Assembly: GCA_028681335.1 (NCBI GenBank)
Contig: JAQUIT010000002.1
Coordinates: 186,001 to 250,000 of the forward strand
Source: Desulfuromonadaceae bacterium
GTDB taxonomy: Bacteria; Desulfobacterota; Desulfuromonadia; Geobacterales; Pseudopelobacteraceae
DNA length: 64,000 nucleotides
Reading direction: 5' to 3'
Shown: positions 57,856 to 64,000 of the stretch, in pieces
Numbering within the stretch: the stretch's first letter is position 1
Layout: each line of letters starts with the position of its first letter
Position numbers and translations under genes: made by a program
Notes under the pieces: model-generated
Told to the model about the DNA's origin: nothing
The model's input: only the letters and a program-made list of their open reading frames with translations
Databases searched by the model: none

Positions 57856-58719
57856 TTGTCATCGCAAGAAGTCTGGACAACGCTTAAGTTACTTGCCTGG
57901 ACTAAGGATTACCTTCTTTCTAAAGGAGTCGTTAACGCTCGTCTTGAAGCTGAGTGGCTGCTTTGTGCTGCTACCGGGCTTGACCGAGTTGGTTTATACC
58001 TGCAGTATGACAAGCCTTTGATTGACGCTGAGCTTGCCGCATATCGCTTGCTGGTTGCACGCCGGGCGAAACGGGAACCTCTCCAGCATATTCTTGGATC
58101 ACAGGAGTTCTGCGGAATTGATTATGATGTTTCACCAGATGTTCTTATCCCCCGTTATGATACCGAGGTGTTGATCTTAGAGGCCTTAAACAGGTCGTCT
58201 TGTGCTCAAACAGTTCTAGATATTGGGACCGGGAGTGGATGCATTGCCGTCTCAATGCAGAAGCGCCTGGCTAATGCGGTGGTTACAGCTACAGATATTT
58301 CCGAAGCTGCGCTAGCCGTTGCGCGGCGTAACGCAGTTAAAGCTGGTGCGGCAGTTGAATTCCTCTTTGGAGCGCTGTTTGAGCCAGTTGTTGGACGTCG
58401 CTTTGATTTGATTGTATCGAATCCACCATATATTCCTACTGCTGATATTGATATGCTAGACCAGGAAGTCCGTGATTACGATCCAATGATTGCTCTCGAT
58501 GGCGGTCTTGATGGACTGGATATATATCGTGAACTTATCCCTGCTGCGGTAGATTACCTTAATCCTCGTGGTTGGTTGCTGGTTGAGGTCGGTATCGGTC
58601 AGGCAAAAGATGTTACTTCAATGTTTCAGTCTGCTGGTAAATTTACTGAAACTATTATTGCTCTTGATCCAGGCGGTATTCAAAGGGTCGTGGGTGCGCA
58701 GCTAAAGGAGTTGTCATGA
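57856..58719 (+). CDS. prmC: Release factor glutamine methyltransferase
   Basis: A 287-residue enzyme methylating the GGQ glutamine of release factors. It has the N-terminal helical domain (SSQEVWTTLKLLAWTKDYLLSKGV, REPLQHILGSQEFCG), the SAM-binding VLDIGTGSGCIAVSM and the catalytic NPPYIP. The TTG at 57856 is 5 bases after ggagg and gives the family-like start; the TTG at 57844 overlaps the ribosome site. prfA is not present upstream, its common partner. Coupled to the next gene by ATGA. Confidence 0.95.
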   Translation: MSSQEVWTTLKLLAWTKDYLLSKGVVNARLEAEWLLCAATGLDRVGLYLQYDKPLIDAELAAYRLLVARRAKREPLQHILGSQEFCGIDYDVSPDVLIPRYDTEVLILEALNRSSCAQTVLDIGTGSGCIAVSMQKRLANAVVTATDISEAALAVARRNAVKAGAAVEFLFGALFEPVVGRRFDLIVSNPPYIPTADIDMLDQEVRDYDPMIALDGGLDGLDIYRELIPAAVDYLNPRGWLLVEVGIGQAKDVTSMFQSAGKFTETIIALDPGGIQRVVGAQLKELS

Positions 58720-59267
58720 ATATCACAGAAGCTAATAAAGTAATGGGTGAAGCAGATCTGCTGGTTACTGAAGCCGAAGTAGTCGCGGCCATCTTACGTG
58801 TAGCAGAAGAAATTACTAATGAGCTGAAGAATTCAAATCCTGTATTTATATGCTGCATGAACGGCGGTTTAGTCTTTTCCGGGCAACTACTGACTAAACT
58901 GGTCTTCCCACTGCAGGTGGATTATGTTCATGCCACCCGATATGGCCACGAAATTAACGGGGTTGCACTGGACTGGAAGGTTCGGCCGCAACTTAATCTC
59001 CAGGGCAGGACGGTTGTGCTTTTAGATGACATTCTCGATGAAGGGGTAACTCTGGCCTCAATTGCCGAATATTGCCGTCAGCAAGGGGCCTCTAAGATAA
59101 TGATGGCAGTGCTTATAGAAAAGCTCCACCTCCGCAAAGTTACGCCGGGTATGCGTGCCGACTTTACCGGTATCGAGGTCGGAGATCGCTTCCTGTTTGG
59201 TTATGGTCTTGATTACAAGGGTTACTGGAGAAATGCCCCCGGTGTGTATGCACTCAAAGGTCACTGA
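58716..59267 (+). CDS. Hypoxanthine-guanine phosphoribosyltransferase-type protein
   Basis: A 183-residue type I phosphoribosyltransferase for purine salvage. The PRPP motif is VVLLDDILDEGVTLASI; CCMNGGLVFSGQLL is the nucleotide-side loop and VDYVHATRYGHEI the flexible loop; the end VGDRFLFGYGLDYKGYWRN is typical of Hpt. It overlaps prmC by 4 bases. The precise base preference is not fixed. Confidence 0.9.
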   Translation: MNITEANKVMGEADLLVTEAEVVAAILRVAEEITNELKNSNPVFICCMNGGLVFSGQLLTKLVFPLQVDYVHATRYGHEINGVALDWKVRPQLNLQGRTVVLLDDILDEGVTLASIAEYCRQQGASKIMMAVLIEKLHLRKVTPGMRADFTGIEVGDRFLFGYGLDYKGYWRNAPGVYALKGH

Positions 59268-59306
59268 CATTGTTAAATAAGTAGATTGCACGTAACGAGG
59301 TTATCG

Positions 59307-60122
59307 ATGAAACAACGAGCAATACTCTGTCCGAAGTGTAAGCGCTTGATCGGCAGCGAGGAGAAGGTCTGCTCCTGGTGCGGAACGTCACGCAATTCTC
59401 CCTGGTGGCAATTCATGAGCTGGACCGGTGGAGCGTTAGCCGGCGATTGGTTAGTTAAAGCGATCATTACTATAAATCTGGTTTACTTCACGATCTCAAT
59501 TCTGCTTAGCCTCAGAGGAGCAGGCATCAGTGGTTTTCTTTCTCCTAGTCAGGGTAGTCTTCTGCTGTTGGGGGCAACCGGAACATATCCGATTGACTAT
59601 TATGGCCGCTATTGGACGCTGATTAGCGCAAATTATCTGCATGGCGGCATACTTCATATCGTCTTCAACCTTATGGCCTTCAACCAGCTGGCCCCAAAGG
59701 TAATCAGTGAATACGGATCAAGTCGTATGTTCAGTATCTATACAATAGGTGGTGTCATTGGCTACGTGGTCTCATATATGGCTGGTGTCCCCTTTACTAT
59801 TGGTGCTTCTGCCGCAGTTTGTGGCCTTATAGGGGCTTTGCTGTATTATGGCAAAAGCAGGGGAGGGGTATACGGAGGAGCGCTTTACCGTGAGGTGAGC
59901 GGCTGGGTTATTAGTCTTTTCATGTTTGGCTTGATATTCCCGGGTATTAATAACTGGGCACACGGAGGAGGGATTCTCGGCGGGATTATTGCCGGTGCAC
60001 TCATCGGATATAACGAACGCCGCCGTGAAAACAATTTTGATCATGCTCTTGCAATACTGTGCGGTCTTGTGACCATCTCAGTGCTTGGATGGGCTGTCAT
60101 ACGTGCATATATCTATAGTTAA
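59307..60122 (+). CDS. Rhomboid-family intramembrane serine protease with zinc-ribbon N-terminus
   Basis: A 271-residue protein. The N-terminus has a zinc-ribbon-like CPKC...CSWC (Cys8, 11, 22, 25), followed by six to seven spans. The active site appears as Ser168 in IGASAAVCGLIG and His219 in NNWAHGGGILGG; the usual GxSG is GASA here, an allowed change. The HGGILHIVFNLMA segment in helix two is the conserved rhomboid motif. It should cut membrane proteins within the bilayer. ATG 59307 follows aacgaggttatcg. Likely cotranscribed with the salvage gene. Confidence 0.92.
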   Translation: MKQRAILCPKCKRLIGSEEKVCSWCGTSRNSPWWQFMSWTGGALAGDWLVKAIITINLVYFTISILLSLRGAGISGFLSPSQGSLLLLGATGTYPIDYYGRYWTLISANYLHGGILHIVFNLMAFNQLAPKVISEYGSSRMFSIYTIGGVIGYVVSYMAGVPFTIGASAAVCGLIGALLYYGKSRGGVYGGALYREVSGWVISLFMFGLIFPGINNWAHGGGILGGIIAGALIGYNERRRENNFDHALAILCGLVTISVLGWAVIRAYIYS

Positions 60123-60217
60123 AGTACAAATGCATAAAATAATCTTGCACAACGTATTCAATTGGCGGATTATGTACATATAACTCGTTGTTGACACGCT
60201 GTAAGGAGGTGGAACAG

Positions 60218-60544
60218 ATGGCTATGGCGGCATTATCACCAAACAGTATCATGGCTACACCAATTCAGGTAAATCCACAGGTGAAGAGTGACATCCAGGG
60301 TTCTCTACCTCAGGTTGCCCAGGATACACAGAAAACTATAAAAGCAGCTCAAACCGATACAATAACAATTTCTGCTCAAGCATTGAAGATGGCTGATGAT
60401 AAGAATGTCGCCGCTGAAAAGGCTGCAAAAAAGGCGGATGCTGAGAAAACGTTGCAGTTAGCCCGCGATAAAGATGATGCTGCAAAAAATGAAAATCAAA
60501 GAAATGCAGTAAAAGCATATGCCTCAATATCCAGTAGTCGGTAG
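60218..60544 (+). CDS. Small protein with DTITIS motif, unknown function
   Basis: A 108-residue protein behind an excellent site (aaggaggtggaacag). It has an Ala/Gln/Lys-rich make-up with no membrane span, and a central TDTITISAQALKMADDKN followed by a Lys/Ala/Asp-rich helix. The same kind of stretch, VDTVSISTQSQKKATEAKN, occurs in the convergent protein next door. Short D-x-V-x-I-S patterns appear in flagellar-associated and FlgM-like proteins, but I cannot assign the family. Confidence 0.7.
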   Translation: MAMAALSPNSIMATPIQVNPQVKSDIQGSLPQVAQDTQKTIKAAQTDTITISAQALKMADDKNVAAEKAAKKADAEKTLQLARDKDDAAKNENQRNAVKAYASISSSR

Positions 60545-60574
60545 TCTGCCGAGAGAAATAGAGGCGATTGCATA

Positions 60575-60616
60575 AATAAAAAGAGGAAACCGGTCATTAG
60601 GTTTCCTCTTTTTATT
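60575..60616. terminator. Bidirectional terminator between two small convergent genes
   Basis: A perfect 16-bp stem (aataaaaagaggaaac / gtttcctctttttatt) around a 10-base loop, serving both convergent genes. Confidence 0.95.
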
Positions 60617-60642
60617 TGTATGTATAGCTACTTCACAGGGCA

Positions 60643-61059
60643 TTATGCGCTTGTGTCCACTGAAGTTTCTGATTTTGTAAGGGCTTCTTTGAGACGGAGC
60701 ATGAGCTCTGAAGGGGTCTGATAGACAATCCTGCTGTCAGTGTCCATATAACGTATGCTTAATTCGCCTTTAGGGCTATAGACAAATTGTACTTTTGCTA
60801 CTGCAGCGCCAGCAGTATCACTGTTACTATTTTTAGTAGGCTCCTTTTTTGCCTCTTCATTTTTAGCCTCAGTAGCCTTCTTTTGTGACTGGGTGGAGAT
60901 GCTAACAGTGTCTACCGGGGGCAGCGTACTATCTCGGTTCGCAAGGGTGCTGGATGAGGCAGAAAAAGACGCTTTCTCCTTTAGTGTCGCGGTTTCAGGG
61001 GCAACCGTTGAGAACGGTGAAAGCGGTTGTGATGTATTAGATGTTATGGATATAGGCAC
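60643..61059 (-). CDS. FlaG-like small protein
   Basis: A 138-residue protein with a Ser/Thr-rich, low-complexity N-terminal half, then VDTVSISTQSQKKATEAKN, and a C-terminal part VQFVYSPKGELSIRYMDTDSRIVYQTPSELMLRLKEAL that follows the FlaG pattern (phe-strand, V-D-x-x-T-x-x-V-I-x-Q-x-P-x-E). FlaG-type proteins are linked to flagellar filaments. Starts at GTG 61059 behind ggaggtgtgtt. No flagellar genes lie nearby. Confidence 0.7.
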   Translation of the reverse strand: MPISITSNTSQPLSPFSTVAPETATLKEKASFSASSSTLANRDSTLPPVDTVSISTQSQKKATEAKNEEAKKEPTKNSNSDTAGAAVAKVQFVYSPKGELSIRYMDTDSRIVYQTPSELMLRLKEALTKSETSVDTSA

Positions 61060-61550
61060 AACACACCTCCGCTTTCAATTTATTGTCCCAGGGTCTTACA
61101 CATTATTTTTTACTATAATAACGAAATAAGTTTATTTTTGAAACATATATTTGAGAAACTGAATGGTTAAGTTGAAATTAATGTTGTGGTGACGAAGGAT
61201 AATGCACAGAGGAGAACAAGTTTGTTCTGAAATTCCCCGATGTTAGTACTGGCGGTCGCGATAATAATAGTCAATGTGTCTATCCCTGAAGCGGATTTAA
61301 CAACGAGGGGGGGCGTCTCAAAAAGTTAACTCCGTGAGATAAAGGGGTGAAGTTATGCGACAGAATTGCACCAGAGGGGACAAAAAAGGTCGTGTAATTT
61401 TGCATTGTGATGAGTCTTGGTTTGATGGTTAAAAGTGCTAAAAAATGTCACTTATATGAGCAATTTGAGTCGTTTGTCAATCTGGCTGTGCTCATTAATC
61501 ATGATAGTGATAAGGCAAATCAGCTCCCAGCAAAGCTCTGCAAAAAACAC
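61060..61550. other. Gene-poor region, no function seen
   Basis: About 490 bases of AT-rich sequence upstream of the FlaG-like gene and of the sigma-54/riboswitch unit. No ORF with a ribosome site or family resemblance was found on either strand. The part next to 61060-61140 must hold the FlaG-like gene's promoter, but no clear boxes were recognised. Confidence 0.6.
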
Positions 61551-61557
61551 CATGACA

Positions 61558-61573
61558 GGGCACGCTTTATGCT
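61558..61573 (+). promoter_or_regulatory. Sigma-54 (RpoN) promoter
   Basis: GGGCACGCTTTATGCT: the -24 GG (61559-61560) and -12 GC (61571-61572) are exactly 10 bases apart, and GGCACG and TGC match the consensus TGGCACG-N4-TTGC with one or two mismatches. Transcription would begin near 61584, just before the riboswitch. Confidence 0.7.
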
Positions 61574-61595
61574 GTAAAATCAAAACAAATGAAAT

Positions 61596-61686
61596 AGCGG
61601 GATACACGAAAATACTAAACCATCCGCAAGGGTGGGACGGAAAGCCTATTGGGTCTCTCTGAGATAGCCGGGTCGCCGAAATATCT
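61596..61686 (+). ncRNA. GEMM-I riboswitch (cyclic-di-GMP or cyclic AMP-GMP sensing)
   Basis: The GEMM core is clear: AATACTAAACC, a first hairpin capped by GCAA, GGGACGGAAAGCC, a second stem (GGGTCT / AGAT), then AGCCGGGTCGCCGA, which follows the consensus AGCxGGGxTACCGA. GATA at 61601-61604 can pair with TATC at 61682-61685 to close the aptamer. The AATACTAAACC form is what I recall from Geobacter elements that prefer 3',3'-cGAMP, so that ligand is likely. It controls the small secreted protein 70 bases downstream. Confidence 0.9.
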
Positions 61687-61717
61687 AAATGGTATTAGCG
61701 ATTCGGCTATTTTTTTG
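61665..61717 (+). terminator. Riboswitch-controlled terminator
   Basis: TAGCCGGGTCGC (61665-61676), the last strand of the aptamer, can pair with GCGATTCGGCTA (61698-61709), 12 bp with two G-U pairs, followed by seven T. Folding of the ligand-bound aptamer would take this strand away and allow read-through, so an ON switch is predicted. Confidence 0.8.
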
Positions 61718-61755
61718 CCGAAAAGCGGCAGCGGGCACAGCGGAAGGAGACACCA

Positions 61756-62103
61756 ATGGCAGACTTCAAGAAAAAACTGAGCGTTTCATTACTTCAGAAG
61801 TCGATTTATATTGTTGCCGTTCTGCTGTTCATGACACCATCAGCAGCCGATGCCGAATCGCTCCTGCTGCTGCATAAGGAGGGTGGTAGCCCTCTTGTGG
61901 CTGAAGCAGTTCGCCAGACAGTCAAGAGGCCGGTAGATATCTGCCTCAACGAGAACGGTGACCTGGTAATCAGGCGCAGCGATGTTTTGCTGACGCTGGC
62001 CCACACGCCTCCCGATGAAATCATTGAACGACTCCAGATCACGCAGCGTCAGGATTGCCGTTCAATCAGCGATATCAGCCTCAAGATCAGTTTTCTCTTC
62101 TAA
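61756..62103 (+). CDS. Small secreted protein under GEMM control
   Basis: A 115-residue protein with a signal peptide (SIYIVAVLLFMTPSAADA, cleavage before ES) and a mature part of about 80 residues: ESLLLLHKEGGSPLVAEAVRQ through LKISFLF, with only two Cys (in DICLN and QDCRS) that could form a disulfide. No haem motif or known domain was seen. ATG 61756 follows gcggaaggagacacca. The sigma-54 promoter and riboswitch upstream point to a role tied to a cyclic dinucleotide state, such as surface or respiration changes. Confidence 0.75.
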   Translation: MADFKKKLSVSLLQKSIYIVAVLLFMTPSAADAESLLLLHKEGGSPLVAEAVRQTVKRPVDICLNENGDLVIRRSDVLLTLAHTPPDEIIERLQITQRQDCRSISDISLKISFLF

Positions 62104-62182
62104 TCAGACCTAAATACCTCTGCAGGATATTTGTCTTCTTTGGGTGTGCAAAAATTTCCCAGCAATCTCCAGATAACCCAGC

Positions 62183-62188
62183 TATAAT
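62183..62188 (+). promoter_or_regulatory. TATAAT -10 box directly before the EamA gene
   Basis: A perfect TATAAT at 62183-62188, 7 bases before the ATG at 62196. No -35 box at 16-18 bases. If used, transcription would begin at or next to the start codon, giving a leaderless message. Confidence 0.35.
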
Positions 62189-62195
62189 CTCGCGC

Positions 62196-63068
62196 ATGAA
62201 TCATCTTGCCTTTATACTGATCGTTGTTTCGGCAGTCATGCACGCCCTGTGGAACCTGCTGGTAAAGAGAAGTCGTCATAAAACAGTTTTTATCTGGTGG
62301 ATGTTCATCTGTTCCGGCGGACTTTTCTCGTTGATTATCCCGTTATTACCGGAGCAGTTCCACCGCCCCGATGCACGGACGCTGTTGCTGGTCTCCATAG
62401 GTGCGGTCTGTTTTGTCCTCTATCATCTCTTTACCGGCCGGGCTTACCGGGGTGGTGATCTCTCGGTTGTCTACCCGCTCTGTCAGACCTCAATGGTTTA
62501 TGTGCCGATCTGGGGTGTGGTCCTGCTGGGTGAACACCTCTCTTTTTCAGGGGTGTGTGGCATAATGCTGGTCGTCTTCGGTACCTATTCGATACAGCTA
62601 CAGCACCTGTCCTTTGCAGAAATAACACGTCCGTTCCGCAACCTGAAAAGCCCTTCGGTGCGTGATGCACTGAGTGCAGGATTTATCTACTCCATTGGTT
62701 CTATTGCTGAAAAGAGTGGCGTCAGAAATTATTCTCCGCTTTACTTCACCTACCTCCTGGTGCTGATAATGCTCTTCCTGATGTCTTTCAACATGCTTCG
62801 CCCCAAATACCGCGCCCTGATCGGTGCCGAACTGCGCGAGCACTGGGGGTTGATACTCTGTAGTGGACCGATCATGATGGCGTCGTTTCTTACCTTCCGC
62901 TATGGGCTCAATATGTCGCAGGTGAGCTATGCCGTGCCGGTACGGCAGGTTAGCATCGTCATCGGAGTGCTGATCGGTATCATTTTTCTCAAGGAATCCT
63001 TTGGCAGGATTCGCTTTGTCTCTGCACTGTTTGTCATGGCTGGAGTTGTGTTGATCCGCCTCGGTTAG
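62196..63068 (+). CDS. EamA/DMT-family transporter
   Basis: A 290-residue membrane protein with about ten spans arranged as two EamA repeats: AFILIVVSAVMHALWNLLVKRS and, in the second half, SVRDALSAGFIYSIGSIAEKSGV... The typical VYPLCQTSMVYVPIWGVVLLGEHLS (end of the first repeat) and AVPVRQVSIVIGVLIGIIFLKES (end of the second) are present. Substrate unknown; the family exports amino acids and other small metabolites. Start at ATG 62196, since upstream in-frame residues are hydrophilic and unlike the family; no clear ribosome site. Confidence 0.88.
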   Translation: MNHLAFILIVVSAVMHALWNLLVKRSRHKTVFIWWMFICSGGLFSLIIPLLPEQFHRPDARTLLLVSIGAVCFVLYHLFTGRAYRGGDLSVVYPLCQTSMVYVPIWGVVLLGEHLSFSGVCGIMLVVFGTYSIQLQHLSFAEITRPFRNLKSPSVRDALSAGFIYSIGSIAEKSGVRNYSPLYFTYLLVLIMLFLMSFNMLRPKYRALIGAELREHWGLILCSGPIMMASFLTFRYGLNMSQVSYAVPVRQVSIVIGVLIGIIFLKESFGRIRFVSALFVMAGVVLIRLG

Positions 63069-63210
63069 ATCATTAGGACTAAATGAATTATTCCTGTGTA
63101 GCCTTCATGTGTTCCTGATTTCCTCACTATTTATCCAGCATTTGTCTTTTATGCTATGCGCAATCACTAAATGCTCTATAGTACCTCTTGCTGTATCGCT
63201 CTTTGAATCC

Positions 63211-63270
63211 GGGTAGCCAAGACGGATGTTTATAACTGTTTAAACAAATCCGTCTACCGAGGCTATTACC
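63211..63270 (+). other. Possible structured leader before the radical SAM gene
   Basis: AGACGGAT (63220-63227) pairs with ATCCGTCT (63248-63255) and GTTTA with TAAAC inside it; outside, TAGCC (63214-63218) pairs with GGCTA (63261-63265). The hairpin ends 3 bases before the likely GTG start, so it could block translation. No known class is recognised. Confidence 0.35.
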
Positions 63271-63272
63271 AC

Positions 63273-64000
63273 GTGCCATGCTCATTACCTTCCATCCATG
63301 TCCAATCCTGCCTCAGTGAAAGCGGCCAACAACAGCTTGTTAGCGCCAACAGCCGAGAGTATGGTCACCTGTACGACCTGCTGAACTTTGCCACTTCCGC
63401 ACAACTTGCTGCCGCCTTTGCTGAACGAAATGATCTTCTTTCCTGGTTGGATCAGCGTGCCAGTTTCGGTTACTCCGGAACCAAGACTGATTGCAACGGG
63501 CTCTCTCCCGGCTGCAGGAGGTGCGGTGATGGTGGCTGGTCCTGTCTGTTCATCAATGGTCGCTGCAATGGGCGTTGTTTCTACTGTCCCACTGCTCAGG
63601 ACGACGACGGCCCTCCTGTTACCAACGGGCTGGTTTTCACCACTCCGGATGATTATGCCGCATATGTTGCTGCGATGGGGTTCAGCGGCGTCAGCATTAG
63701 CGGTGGTGAGCCGTTAATGACTCCGGAACTGACCCTGTCCTATCTGAGTGCCGTGCGCAAGCGTTGTGGTGATGCTGTTCACCTCTGGCTCTATACCAAC
63801 GGCACACTGTTGACCGCCGATCTTTGCAACAGGTTGCGGGATGCCGGCCTGAACGAGATCAGATTCGACATTGGTGCCGTTCGCTACAACCTTAAAAAAC
63901 TGCGTCTTGCGGTAGGATGCATCAAGACGGTAACGGTGGAAATTCCGGCAGTACCGGAGGATGAGGAGCTGCTGAAAGAGAAAATGGTTGAAATGGCCGC
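63273..64000 (+). CDS. Radical SAM protein, 3' end outside window
   Basis: The frame stays open to the right edge. The cluster motif CNGRCFYC (C-x3-C-x2-C) is preceded by an extra Cys-rich stretch, GCRRCGDGGWSCLFINGRC, and followed by GFSGVSISGGEPLMTPELTLSYL and LYTNGTLLT, the SAM-binding GGEP and later strands. The start is uncertain; GTG 63273 with cgagg upstream is the best seen, and YGHLYDLLNFAT is the first family-like part. The xxCxxC...LFxxxxCxxxCFYCP form recalls radical SAM proteins of archaea and anaerobes with no assigned function. Confidence 0.8.
   Translation, partial: MPCSLPSIHVQSCLSESGQQQLVSANSREYGHLYDLLNFATSAQLAAAFAERNDLLSWLDQRASFGYSGTKTDCNGLSPGCRRCGDGGWSCLFINGRCNGRCFYCPTAQDDDGPPVTNGLVFTTPDDYAAYVAAMGFSGVSISGGEPLMTPELTLSYLSAVRKRCGDAVHLWLYTNGTLLTADLCNRLRDAGLNEIRFDIGAVRYNLKKLRLAVGCIKTVTVEIPAVPEDEELLKEKMVEMA

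Noticed and set aside
61435..61662. A 75-codon plus-strand ORF over the riboswitch region
   Set aside because: It runs across the sigma-54 promoter and into the GEMM aptamer, has no ribosome site and no family resemblance.

Overview
The window looks like chromosome of a member of the Geobacteraceae (Desulfuromonadales, Deltaproteobacteria), probably of the Geobacter / Trichlorobacter / Pelobacter propionicus type. The reasons are a complete nuoA-N operon with a Geobacter-style extended NuoF, ATP synthase a and c subunits placed apart from the F1 genes, several methyl-accepting chemotaxis proteins without a C-terminal pentapeptide, a recA-pilT-recX-alaS order, an argB-D-F-G...argH cluster, and a GEMM-I riboswitch of the kind known from Geobacter. 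The species call is an inference; no 16S gene is present.

Layout. 1-575: right end of an integrated element (tyrosine integrase tail, then the 3' end of a tRNA-Ser gene and its terminator). 650-4720: S4 protein, hemE, a VOC protein, a secreted SH3-like protein, and an aminotransferase behind a possible Ala-rich leader/attenuator. 4740-15280: tatA and a signalling block (an unusual MCP, an outer-membrane DUF3187-type protein, a periplasmic-binding GGDEF-EAL protein, a membrane histidine kinase with a REC-LuxR regulator, a second MCP). 15300-23570: leuD/leuC with a LysR regulator on the minus strand, then larB-larC-cinA-mutM, then a third MCP on the minus strand. 23860-29380: recA, pilT, recX, alaS. 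29500-39255: arginine biosynthesis (argB, D, F, G), a Nudix/nitrilase-like pair, argH, then a GspA/GspB-like pair with a lipoprotein. 39350-42370 (minus): atpE, atpB, atpI-like, atpZ-like and hemL. 42600-57750: nuoABCDEFGHIJKLMN. 57850-61060: prmC, a phosphoribosyltransferase, a rhomboid protease and two convergent small proteins. 61060-64000: a sigma-54 promoter plus GEMM-I riboswitch controlling a small secreted protein, an EamA permease, and a radical SAM gene cut by the window end.

How the genes fit together. Electron donors are oxidised through Nuo complex I; the proton gradient drives ATP synthase. Haem for cytochromes is served by hemE and hemL. The chemotaxis, cyclic-di-GMP and two-component genes, with PilT, point to a motile, pilus-bearing, surface-living anaerobe. 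The most interesting items are the sigma-54/GEMM/secreted-protein unit at 61.5-62.1 kb, the Ala-rich leader ORF and terminator before the aminotransferase at 3.1-3.3 kb, and the divergent nitrilase-fold protein coupled to a Nudix hydrolase inside the arginine cluster at 33.7-35.4 kb.
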